Source: Primorskyibacter sedentarius | GTDB lineage: Bacteria > Pseudomonadota > Alphaproteobacteria > Rhodobacterales > Rhodobacteraceae | Assembly: GCF_004342065.1 (NCBI RefSeq) | Contig: NZ_SLZU01000008.1 | Span: forward strand, 62,001-126,000 | Direction: 5' to 3' | DNA length: 64,000 nt | Shown here: piece after piece, positions 1 through 7,806 of the stretch | Layout: every line of letters begins with the position of its first letter | Numbering within the stretch: the first letter of the stretch is position 1 | Program-made: the position numbers and the translations under genes | Notes under the pieces: model-generated | What the model was told of the DNA's origin: nothing | The model's database searches: none | What the model saw: the letters and a program-made list of their open reading frames with translations, nothing else

Positions 1-1207
1 CGCCGTCATTGGCGCGGTCGAGCACGGCCTCGCGGTCGTCAAAACGGATCAGGCTGACGACAGGGCCGAAGATCTCGTTTTGATAGATCTGCATTTCGGG
101 CGTGACACGATCGAGCACCGTGGGGGCCAGAAAATGCCCCTTGTCCAGCCCTTCCGGCCGGTCTCCGCCCGCCAAAAGTTTCGCACCCTTCCCGACCGCG
201 TCATCGATCAGCCCCTTGACCCTTGTCCAGGCGCGGCCGTCGATCATTGGGCCAGTCAGGATGTCGGCCTGCCTATCAAAGCCTACCCGGGCCGCCTTGG
301 CACGCGCCACGACCTTTTCGCGGAAGGCGTCATAGACGTCGCGCTCGACGAAGACCCGGTTGGGCGTCACGCAGATCTGGCCCGCGTTGTTGAACTTCAC
401 GGTGCTGACGATATCCGCAGCCAGGTCAAGATCGGCGTCGCGGTAGACCAGTACCGGCGCATTGCCGCCCAGCTCCATCGAGAACTTCTTGATCGAGGTG
501 GCGCCGACTTTCATCAGGTGCTTGCCTGTGTTGGTCGAGCCGATCAGCGTGATCAGGTTGGGTATTGTCGAGGCCGCCAGCGCATCGGAGGTTTCGTAGC
601 CATCGGTGGTCAGGATGTTGACCACGCCCGCGGGCAGGCCGATCCGGGCGCATAATTCGCCCACCGCATAGGCCGAGACCGGCGTCGCCGCCGACGGCCG
701 CAGGATGATCGGGCAGCCCGCTGCCATCGCCGGGGCGATCTTGTAGGCGAGGTTCAGAAGCGGAAAGTTCCACGCCAGATAGGCCACTGCCACGCCCACG
801 GGTTCATAGACGATCCGGTGTTCATGGGTGCCATCAAGATCGCGCAACGTTTCGTCATGGACGCGCTGGATCTCTTCCGCGTAGAACTTCAGCGATCGTT
901 CGAGCAGATCGAAATCTTCCTGTGTCCCGCCCCAGGGCTTGCCCATCTCCTGATGGATGCACTCGCGCAACATGTCTTCATTCGCGATCACCGCGTCGCG
1001 CAGCTTGAACATCCAGCGTTGACGCTCCGCCACCGGTGTCGCGGCCCAGCCGGGGGCCGCAGCTTTGGCAGCGCTGAGGGCCTCTTCCACATCCTCGAGC
1101 CCAGCCGCAGCAACAGTAGCAACGCGATCCTCGGTCGCCGGGTTGATGACGTCGAGGCTTCCTTGTCCATCCACCAGAACGCCGCCGATATACATTTGCA
1201 TATGCAT
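1..1207 (-). CDS. Aldehyde dehydrogenase family protein (3' end outside window)
   Basis: NAD(P)-dependent aldehyde dehydrogenase oxidising an aldehyde to the acid in the cytoplasm; 402 codons are visible and the C-terminus is cut by the left edge. The general-base Glu lies in SMELGGNAP (about residue 245) and the catalytic Cys in NNAGQICVTPNR (about 279). The N-terminal INPATED and the AWNFP cofactor-fold motif are also present. Oddity: the usual KPSE cofactor motif reads RPSA (ILRPSAATP, about 169-175), so the Lys that normally contacts the cofactor is Arg. Three ATGs are possible (1207, 1201, 1195); GGAG sits about 10 bases before the first. Substrate is unknown; succinate-semialdehyde or lactaldehyde-type enzymes are the nearest by eye. 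Neighbouring genes are mostly decayed, so its pathway may be incomplete. Confidence 0.9.
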   Translation of the reverse strand, partial: MHMQMYIGGVLVDGQGSLDVINPATEDRVATVAAAGLEDVEEALSAAKAAAPGWAATPVAERQRWMFKLRDAVIANEDMLRECIHQEMGKPWGGTQEDFDLLERSLKFYAEEIQRVHDETLRDLDGTHEHRIVYEPVGVAVAYLAWNFPLLNLAYKIAPAMAAGCPIILRPSAATPVSAYAVGELCARIGLPAGVVNILTTDGYETSDALAASTIPNLITLIGSTNTGKHLMKVGATSIKKFSMELGGNAPVLVYRDADLDLAADIVSTVKFNNAGQICVTPNRVFVERDVYDAFREKVVARAKAARVGFDRQADILTGPMIDGRAWTRVKGLIDDAVGKGAKLLAGGDRPEGLDKGHFLAPTVLDRVTPEMQIYQNEIFGPVVSLIRFDDREAVLDRANDG

Positions 1208-2149
1208 GAAGCAAACGCTCCGCCCAGATTAATTCATATTATGATTATACATAACGGCTCGAATTGTCGACTCTGATTACCCGGGGTCGGTCGTAGGCAG
1301 CACATGCGGACCTGACCGGAGGTGGGGGCATCAGCGTTTAGACTACCCGCGCCCGCCCCGACAAACAGGGTTGTGCCGAAGAAACAACTGGCGCTCACCG
1401 GTTCGTCGAAGAAGACGACGCCCCAGAGCGCGGCAGTGGTTTTCTGGCTGTAGTGATAGGGTGGAAGGATCGGGGCAGAGGCGGACGCACACGACCCCGG
1501 CGCCGCTTGCTGGGCACAGTGGAAGGACGCGAGCGGGCGTCGGGGTTAGCCAAGTGCACCACTCCTTCGACGAACGACGGCGCCGCGTTCAGGGTCGGCG
1601 CGCCCACGGTCTGGGACAAGCTCAGTTAGGAGGCCGTCACACTGCGCTCCAACCTCCTGATCTTATTTTTCTGCACGTTCGAAAATCCTGTGAGTTTAAC
1701 CATATTGGTCAGAAACATAATACGTTTAAACCACTCTGCCGAGACCGCTAAAACTGTAAGCTCTTCGGCGCAGCGCTCTACAGCGTGGAGGTGCGGACTA
1801 GGGCCACCCAGATGGCGAAAAATGGAAACCAGCGACCCAGACGGAAAGCCCCTCGTCCATATCAGCGCCTATGTGGGCCTGAAGCGCCCCGGCGACGGGC
1901 ATTTGCGCTGGTCCGCCTGTACCGGGGTTGCAACTGGACACGCTGTATAGCTTCTCATCGGTCGCCGGATTTACGACAGGCATTGGCGGCAGGTCCGGGG
2001 CAGCGCCCCAGCCGACGCTGATCAAGTGTTCGGGTTTGAGTGCGAAAATGTGAGGGGCATGAAAAGGTGAGGGACACAGTGCCGACCGTTCGCGACATTG
2101 CATTCCACACCAAAGGTATTATGTTTTTTCCGATGTTAGGAGATTGCCT
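1208..2149. other. Gene-poor stretch with decayed sequence
   Basis: No intact gene is supported. An AT-rich segment at 1229-1256 probably carries the promoter of the leftward aldehyde dehydrogenase and includes the palindrome TATG-N6-CATA at 1240-1253. The segment near 1290-1500 holds an EamA permease remnant, listed separately. Around 1940-1982 the minus strand reads PVVNPATDEKLYSV, which resembles an aldehyde dehydrogenase N-terminus and may be another fragment. The remainder shows only chance frames. Confidence 0.5.
1290..1500 (-). pseudogene. EamA/DMT-family permease C-terminal remnant
   Basis: One minus-strand frame reads HYSQKTTAALWGVVFFDEPV followed by SASCFFGTTLFVGAGAG. This matches the last helices of EamA drug/metabolite-type permeases: an aromatic and polar loop, an ALWG helix, FxEPV, then a final GxxLIVGAG helix. 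No complete gene surrounds it; upstream the frame is interrupted and the ten-helix body is missing. It lies between a GntR regulator and an aldehyde dehydrogenase, a common place for a catabolic permease, so it is read as residue of a lost transporter. The identification is by family pattern only. Confidence 0.5.
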
Positions 2150-2899
2150 TTGCCTGCCGCCGAACACGATGTCCTGAACTCCACCTCGAACACCCTCTCC
2201 CGTTCGCTCTCGGGCCAGATTTCCCGCAATCTGGGCGAACGCATCCTCGACGGGCAGCTCCTTCCCGGCCAGCTTCTGCCGGATGAAAACGCACTCTGCG
2301 AGGAGTTCGGGGTCAGTCGGACAGCCGTGCGCGAAGCCGTCAAGATGCTGGTTGCGAAGGGACTTTTGGAAGTTCGGCAAAGGATCGGCACGCGCGTGCA
2401 GAACGTCAATCAATGGCAAATGCTCGACCGGGACGTCCTGATGTGGCACCAATCGCTGACGATCCAGGATGAACGGTTGATCAGCTTGATGGAGCTCCGT
2501 CAATCGATTGAACCAGACGCGGCATCTTTCGCCGCGACCCGACGCAGTGAACAGCAAATGGCCAGAATCCTCGACGCCGTTGATCAGATGAACGCCCATC
2601 TTGGTGAAAACAGCCAATACGTACTCGCCGACGCACGGTTTCACATCGCGATCTTGAAGGCGGCCAATAACCCCTATCTCGACTCACTTGAAAACGCGAT
2701 TTTTGCCGGACTCATGCTGTCGATCCGACTGACCAATCCCGATGAGCGCATGAACCGGATGTCGGTGCCGCTGCACCGGGCGATTGCCGAGGCGATAGAG
2801 GCCAAGGATGCCGAGAAAGCTTATGCCGGGATGAAACATCATCTGGCCGATGCCGCCGCCCGGCTTGCCAAAGTTGTCAAGATTGGTCAGGCAAGATAG
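2150..2899 (+). CDS. GntR-family transcriptional regulator (FadR/FCD subfamily)
   Basis: DNA-binding repressor or activator that responds to a small acid or sugar acid. An N-terminal winged helix lies at about residues 15-80, with LPDENALCEEFGVSRTAVRE as recognition helix. The C-terminal all-helical FCD ligand domain has the His/Asp metal-type positions (DARFHIAI, PLHRAIAEAI, MKHHLADA). Start: TTG at 2150 is preferred because AGGAG at 2138-2142 is seven bases upstream; an in-frame TTG at 2144 sits almost on top of it. It faces away from the aldehyde dehydrogenase, which it may control. The transporter and enzyme remnants downstream are its probable former partners. Confidence 0.88.
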   Translation: MPAAEHDVLNSTSNTLSRSLSGQISRNLGERILDGQLLPGQLLPDENALCEEFGVSRTAVREAVKMLVAKGLLEVRQRIGTRVQNVNQWQMLDRDVLMWHQSLTIQDERLISLMELRQSIEPDAASFAATRRSEQQMARILDAVDQMNAHLGENSQYVLADARFHIAILKAANNPYLDSLENAIFAGLMLSIRLTNPDERMNRMSVPLHRAIAEAIEAKDAEKAYAGMKHHLADAAARLAKVVKIGQAR

Positions 2900-2944
2900 C
2901 TGGCCCATAGGCTGGACCCTATCAACCGCCGCCATGCGGCCGAG

Positions 2945-3180
2945 AAATGCTATCAAGATTGCGGACTTTGAGGATCACGTCAGCCAATGGGCGTTCTTCT
3001 TGGAATGCAGGAAACAGGCCGCGTGACCGACCCGCCGGTGATCCCGCCCGTTGCATCCACCATGCGCGGAAACGACCGCGCCATGATCGGTTTGCCGCAG
3101 CCCGATCCCCCCAGAACGCAAAGCGTTCGGTTGGCAAATATATCCAAGTTAACGCCTTCCGCCGCCTTCACCACGCCACA
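2945..3180 (-). pseudogene. Dipeptide/oligopeptide ABC ATPase N-terminal remnant
   Basis: The minus strand reads VVKAAEGVNLDIFANRTLCV, then LGGSGCGKPIMARSF and RMVDATGGITGGSV. This is the N-terminus of a DppD/OppD-type ATPase. The Walker A motif is damaged: GESGCGKS has become GGSGCGKP. The frame stops near 2980 and nothing of the signature, Walker B or C-terminal domain follows, so most of the gene is deleted. It is joined in frame to the permease fragment upstream, which implies an internal deletion that fused permease and ATPase pieces. Confidence 0.7.
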
Positions 3181-3184
3181 GTCT

Positions 3185-3655
3185 GTGAAGAAACCGGTGC
3201 GCAGCGAGGGCCAGCCCAGCGGGAATGGTGCTGCCAGCCCCATTCACAGCGGGATCGTCGAGATCGACCACAGGAACTCGATCAGGCGCAGAATCAGATT
3301 ATCGACCCAGTTGTCGCAGTAGCCCGAGACACCCCCGGTGCCGCACCGACCGCCAGCGACACAGCAATCCCGACAAGGCCGATGGGCATGAAAAAGCGCG
3401 TTACTTTGACGATCCGGATAAACATGCCCCCGGCCCAGCCGGTGCGCGCCCCGCAGATATGCCCGGTCGCGCGGATTCTTTGTCCCGAAGAAATGCTGGT
3501 CCAGCAGAATGAGGCCGAGCAGATTGTAATTAGATCCCTTCACGAAAAAAAAATCTAGCGGGATGATCTTATCCGGGTCGTCGAAAAAGGTGCGGCGGCG
3601 TGCGACCGGGTCGAGCGTCAGCTTGAATCCCTTGGTGCGATGTAAGACGCCGCGC
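3185..3655 (-). pseudogene. DppC-type ABC permease remnant
   Basis: Fragments in shifting minus frames read RRRTFFDDPDKIIPLDFF, NYNLLGLILLDQHFFGTKNP, and VSGYCDNWVDNLILRLIEFL followed by WSISTIPLWMGLAAP. These match the N-terminal domain and middle of long DppC-type permeases, including the VDNLIxRLIEFLxSIPTIPLW segment. Frame changes occur near 3420, and the later helices are missing because the sequence runs straight into the ATPase remnant. No intact first permease (DppB) lies between this and the binding-protein remnant. Confidence 0.65.
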
Positions 3656-4500
3656 GTGCCGTCTTGACCAGATCATACTGGTCGAACAGCCCCCTGATCT
3701 CGGCTGGCGGTTCGATCCCGGTACTGGCGTCATCCCCCACCTGGCCCATTCCCGAGCCCATACACGGCCGAGCCGAAATGCAAGTACCATTCGGGAGAGG
3801 TATAGGCATCCGACGCCCGCCCGCGCAGGTCCAGAAACTGTGCGCCGAAATCATCGGCCGCCATAATACCGGCTCCGCTCCGCCACCACCTGGTCAGAAG
3901 CGCCGAAGGCGGTCTGCAACTTTCACGCATGCAGCGTGGGAGGATCCGGGTTCTGCCAGATCGCAGGCGTAGGCTTATGCCCGGCCTCCGGCTAAATAAG
4001 CGAGACCCATTCGTTCACCGCAGGCTTGACATCGATCAGCGCCAGCATTCCGTCCGGCATGTGATCGGCATGGAACTGGCTGAGGTAAAGCCCGGGGTAT
4101 TTCACCGGGTAATGGCCAAAGCCATATGACAGATTCGGGATGACCAGCCCGATGAGCGAGGCGAATTTGAACTCGACGGTGATGCCGCCGATCTTCGTCA
4201 CCGTGGTCGGGTCTGCAGGCCCCAAGCAGACTGGGTGTTTCGACTGGGTCAGCCGTTCGTCACAGAACACCTCTTACCAAAACATCATGTCGTCTGCAGT
4301 AAATGGCGGGCCGTCGGGCCAGCGCATCCCCTCGCGCAGCTTGGAGGTTAAGGTCGTGGCGTCGTCCGGCACCTCCAAGCTTTCGGCGATAATGGGCTTG
4401 ATCTCGGTCCAGTCCACGCACCAGCGCACAAGGTTCCCACGCCCGATATTGTCCTGGTTGCCGCCGCCGGGGATGGCCCGCGAATTCAAATTTCACATGC
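3655..4500 (-). pseudogene. Family 5 extracellular solute-binding protein remnant
   Basis: Minus-strand pieces resemble a DppA/OppA-like binding protein. One reads DWTEIKPIIAESLEVPDDAT, then LREGMRWPDGPPFTADDMMFW (4274-4489). A second covers 3992-4270 and contains KIGGITVEFKF and NLSYGFGHYPVKYPG. A third, C-terminal piece spans about 3660-3930 with EWYLHFGSAVYGLGN and PPAEIRGLFDQYDLVK. A stop and frame change after FW near 4272 and a large internal gap near 3990 inactivate it. There is no signal peptide or start. Together with the next two remnants it shows a lost peptide-type ABC importer. Confidence 0.7.
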
Positions 4501-4543
4501 CCCATGATCACCCCACTCTGGGTTGTTCAGTGTCACCGGTTTT

Positions 4544-4930
4544 AGACAGAGCTGTCAGGCTTGGCCGGATGCGGGCATTCCACAAGTCCATGGATGCTCG
4601 CCCTGATTGCCTGTTCATCAAGTTCGGCGCCTAGCCCGAGCGCATCGGGCACCCGGTAGCCCGATCCATTGAGTTCGATCTGAACCAGAAACAGTGTCTT
4701 GTCGTGGGACAAAAAGCGCCTCGACCGGCGACTGGCGGGTTTCCAGCCATGAAAACCGGGGCACCGAAAGGTCGCAAAACTGGCGGTCTCGGTCGGGGAG
4801 TAGCGGTGATACGTCTACCGCCCGCAGGCCGTGCCGAGCCCTCCGCGATGACGGTCTGCTTGGCCCCGAGGGGCGCGCCTCTCTGAGACGAGACTACGGC
4901 CACGTCGGTGACCGGTTCTATTAACGACAA
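4544..4930 (-). pseudogene. Enolase-superfamily (mandelate racemase-like) remnant
   Basis: A minus frame ending near 4544 reads HDKTLFLVQIELNGSGYRVP followed by DALGLGAELDEQAI. This resembles the C-terminal strand and tail of mandelate racemase/galactonate dehydratase-type enzymes, typically VPDxPGLGVELDE. An upstream piece (IEPVTDVAVVSS) could be the N-terminal KITDVxVV strand, which would mean the whole barrel is deleted. It sits between a GntR regulator and lost transporter genes, where sugar-acid dehydratases are common. The tail is the convincing part; the N-terminal match is weak. Confidence 0.45.
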
Positions 4931-4997
4931 ACTAAGTGTGATGATGTGCGGGGTCGCACTACGGCTCGCGGCTCGGCATCCTCTGGCCGTAATCGCG

Positions 4998-5705
4998 TCA
5001 AGCACGCGGCTTTCGGGATGCACGGGTCTGTTCGATGCGCAGTTGGTCGACGACATGACGCCCGGCATCCCCGATGTGCTGGTCCAGAACCTTGACCGCG
5101 CGATCCACGTCCTGCGCCTTGATGGCATCGATCAGGGCGCGGTGCTCGCGAATGATCGCTTCCTGTCGCCCGATAGCAATCGGGATGCGGGTGCTGATCG
5201 AACCAAGGATCTCGCGGTGCTGTTTCCAGACCCCGAAGGCAACACGGTTGTAATGTCGTTCGTACATCGTCTCGTGAAAGGCGTGGTTCAAATCCGTATG
5301 GCGTGCCTTGTCGGCAAAGTTCAGTGCCTCGATCTCGGCCTGAATGCGTTCCAACTCCGCAATGTCCTCGGCACTGGCGGTCTCGACAAAAAGTTTCAGA
5401 AGGTAGGGCTCAAGTTGATATCCCACCTCGGCCACGTCGCGGACAAAATCCATGTCGATCGGCCGGACCCTAGCACCCTGATTGGGCGTGAACAGCACCA
5501 ATCCCTCGCCGCGCAACTGCTGCAACGCCTCGCGCACTGGGTTTGTCGACGTGTTGTGATGCGTGGCGAGGGCAGAGATTTTCAGCCGCGCATTAGCTTC
5601 CAGCGCACCTGACAGGATGTCGTGCCGGATCGCATCGTAGATCGAGGTCGAGGACACCTCAGCATCCTTGTCTGCCGCGAGGGCGATGGGACCGAAATTG
5701 CTCAT
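4998..5705 (-). CDS. GntR-family transcriptional regulator with FCD domain
   Basis: Second GntR/FCD regulator of the locus. The winged helix is near residues 20-85, with ISALATHHNTSTNPVREALQ as the helix-turn-helix and the wing LFTPNQGARVRPID. The FCD ligand domain follows, with histidines in NHAFHETMYERHYN and EHRALIDAI and in the closing DQHIGDAGRHVV. ATG at 5705 (MSNFGPIAL) is chosen; an in-frame GTG at 5750 would add 15 residues, and neither has a strong ribosome site. It reads leftward toward the enolase and ABC remnants, so its original regulon is probably gone. The AT-rich palindrome at 5772-5793 just upstream is a candidate self-operator. Confidence 0.85.
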   Translation of the reverse strand: MSNFGPIALAADKDAEVSSTSIYDAIRHDILSGALEANARLKISALATHHNTSTNPVREALQQLRGEGLVLFTPNQGARVRPIDMDFVRDVAEVGYQLEPYLLKLFVETASAEDIAELERIQAEIEALNFADKARHTDLNHAFHETMYERHYNRVAFGVWKQHREILGSISTRIPIAIGRQEAIIREHRALIDAIKAQDVDRAVKVLDQHIGDAGRHVVDQLRIEQTRASRKPRA

Positions 5706-5771
5706 AGAGAACCGTTCACCTGAGTTTTCCGGAGCGTCAAGACCCCTCACCCCCTTCGCGTATTATAATTT

Positions 5772-5793
5772 GCATATCATACATTATTTATGC
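5772..5793. promoter_or_regulatory. AT-rich palindrome upstream of GntR gene
   Basis: GCATA and TATGC form perfect arms separated by 12 AT-rich bases, about 70 bases upstream of the GntR start. FCD-type GntR proteins bind short AT-rich palindromes near their own promoters, so this is a plausible operator. It overlaps the first copy of the CATACATTATTTA repeat. Confidence 0.35.
5778..5790 (+). repeat. CATACATTATTTA direct repeat, copy 1
   Basis: Thirteen-base exact direct repeat shared with 6076-6088. The two copies bracket the decayed segment between the GntR gene and the sulfatase. They may be regulator-binding sites or simply AT-rich promoter sequence. Confidence 0.5.
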
Positions 5794-5890
5794 CCGGGAG
5801 TGAACATGGATTCGGCAAGAGCCATGGGCCGGATCACATGCCAGAAGATCTGCCAGTTGTTGGAATTGTCCAGCCGCGCGGACTGTTCCA
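5788..5890 (-). pseudogene. Sugar-type ABC permease fragment
   Basis: The minus strand reads RLDNSNNWQIFWHVIRPMAL and then AESMFTPG before a stop. NWQIFWHVIxPM resembles the EAA loop of MalF/MalG-type permeases (GAxxWQIFWxIxLP), the cytoplasmic loop that contacts the ATPase. Nothing of the flanking helices can be followed. It is one more sign that transporter genes were lost from this locus. Confidence 0.35.
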
Positions 5891-6075
5891 CATCGATATC
5901 GGGAGTAGGCGCTTCGTGTTTTTCGATCAGCTTGAGCAGACGGACTCATTCCACTTCCGAACGACAATGTCGATCACGGTTTGGGCTCCGGCCGTCATGG
6001 CCATACGAACTGCGGTCAGGGTGACTGCAGAAAGGGTACGAGTTCTTTTCGGGATGCCCCTCTCACTGATAACTT

Positions 6076-6088
6076 CATACATTATTTA
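6076..6088 (+). repeat. CATACATTATTTA direct repeat, copy 2
   Basis: Exact second copy of the repeat at 5778-5790. It lies about 90 bases before the sulfatase start in an AT-rich stretch (TATTACTAATTGTACAC follows) likely to hold that gene's promoter. Confidence 0.5.
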
Positions 6089-6173
6089 TTACTAATTGTA
6101 CACTTCTGAGAATTCTGCATAGTCGGCATGGACCTCCAGCACCCTCGGTGACGCGACAAAAGGGCTTTGCGCT

Positions 6174-7703
6174 ATGACCAAGAAACCCAACATCATCCTG
6201 ATCTCGACCGACCAGCAGCGCGGCGATTGCATAGGGCCGGAGGGGCGCGGCGTCCGCACGCCCAATATCGACCGTATCGGCGCCAATGGTGTGCGGTTTT
6301 CGAAATGCATCACCCCGCATCCGATGTGTCAGGCCGCCCGCGCGTCCATCCTGACCGGCAAGCTGCCTTACAGCCATGGCGTGCGCGACAATGGCCGCGA
6401 TCTGGACGAAAAACTGGCCGAGGCCGGGATTGCTGGAACCTTCAGCCGCGCCGGCTATGACACTCATTTCATCGGCAAGGCGCATCTGTCGAGCCAGCAG
6501 ACCTTCGAACCCACGGGGCGCCCGGAATGCTACAAGAGCGCCAAGGATTTTGCGCCGGACTGGCGCGGTGCCTATATGGGCTTTGACAACGTCCAGATGA
6601 TGCTCCGCCCGCATCATCACACGCAATGGTACGCGCCACCGGAAGCGCTGCATTATGAATACTGGCTTGATCAGGACGGCCACGGCCGGGAACGCTGGGA
6701 CAGGGCAAAGGAACGACTGGCGCCCGACACCGCGCATTTTCAGGCCTGGCGCAGCGGGCTCGACGCCGAGTGGCACTCCTCGCCCTGGATCGGCGACCGC
6801 GCGGTCGAGATGATCCAGGCCAAGGGCGACAAGCCGCTGATGGCCTGGGTGTCGTTCCCCGATCCGCATCCGCCGTTCCTGTCGCCACAGCCTTGGTGCG
6901 ACATGTACGCCCCCGAAGAGGTGACCATCGCCCGACACCCCAACCTGGATCTCGACAACAGGCCTTGGTGGCACCGCGCCTTTGTCGAAGACCGCGCAAA
7001 GCCGACCAAGCAAGGCGCCGAGCACAATGCGGGCGGTATCGATTGGGGCCAGAAGGGAGAGCTGACCGAAACGGCGCTGCGCGACATCACGCGGATCTAT
7101 TTCGGGATGATCTCCTCGGTCGACCACGAGGTCGGCCGCATTCTTGACGCGCTTGAGCAGGCTGGCGAGCTCGACAACACCTATGTCATTTTCATCAGCG
7201 ACCACGGCGAATGGCTGGGCGATCACGGGCTGCTGCTCAAGGGGCCGATGCTTTATGACGGGCTGCTGCGGGTTCCCTGCCTGATCCAGGGGCCTGACGT
7301 GCCAGCGAGCGGGGTGATCGACGATCCGGTCGGCACGGTCGACGTGTTTGCCACGGCAACAGATCTTGCCGGTCTGGCAATGCCCGAGGGTCATGGCCGG
7401 TCGTGGCGCGGACTTTGGACCGGTCAGGAAACCCGCGATTACGCGCTCTCTGAATACGAGGTGGACAGCCTGCGCTCTGCCGTGGACATGGACCTGATGA
7501 CCGTCAGAAGCGCCCGCTATCGCGCATCCATCGACATGCGCACCGGCACGGGCGAGCTTTATGACCTGCAAGAAGACCCGGACGAGATGGTCAACCGGTT
7601 CGACGATCCTGCATACCGGCACATTCGAGCCGAACACACCGACATGATCCGCGCGCGGCCCGATGACGTCATTCCATGCGCGCCGCGCGTCGGTTGGCAC
7701 TGA
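6174..7703 (+). CDS. Sulfatase family protein (type I, formylglycine-dependent)
   Basis: Hydrolyses a sulfate (or phosphonate) ester. It has the alkaline-phosphatase-superfamily fold with N-terminal NIILISTDQQRGD, whose Asp13 is a metal ligand. The modification site is MCQAARASILTG with Cys52 as the formylglycine precursor. The C-terminal metal and active-site segment is ISDHGEWLGDHGLLLKGP. Length (509) is normal. The usual CxPxR core is CxAxR here; this variant is known among sulfatases but is less common. There is no signal peptide, so the enzyme is probably cytoplasmic. Upstream lie catabolic regulators and downstream a secreted RTX protein. A sulfated algal sugar or sulfate ester is a reasonable substrate class, but the exact substrate cannot be read. 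Confidence 0.88.
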   Translation: MTKKPNIILISTDQQRGDCIGPEGRGVRTPNIDRIGANGVRFSKCITPHPMCQAARASILTGKLPYSHGVRDNGRDLDEKLAEAGIAGTFSRAGYDTHFIGKAHLSSQQTFEPTGRPECYKSAKDFAPDWRGAYMGFDNVQMMLRPHHHTQWYAPPEALHYEYWLDQDGHGRERWDRAKERLAPDTAHFQAWRSGLDAEWHSSPWIGDRAVEMIQAKGDKPLMAWVSFPDPHPPFLSPQPWCDMYAPEEVTIARHPNLDLDNRPWWHRAFVEDRAKPTKQGAEHNAGGIDWGQKGELTETALRDITRIYFGMISSVDHEVGRILDALEQAGELDNTYVIFISDHGEWLGDHGLLLKGPMLYDGLLRVPCLIQGPDVPASGVIDDPVGTVDVFATATDLAGLAMPEGHGRSWRGLWTGQETRDYALSEYEVDSLRSAVDMDLMTVRSARYRASIDMRTGTGELYDLQEDPDEMVNRFDDPAYRHIRAEHTDMIRARPDDVIPCAPRVGWH

Positions 7704-7806
7704 AGCAAAAGGGGCGATTGGCGCCGGACCAACTGTTGAGAGGCCACGAAAACTGTGACAGAAGGAACGTGACAGCATTAACCAGTAGCGTTGAAGGATT
7801 TGAAGA

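Noticed and set aside
1798-2103. A 101-codon minus frame before the first GntR gene
   Set aside because: Only a short NPATDEK-like segment resembles a known family; the rest looks random, so no gene is called.
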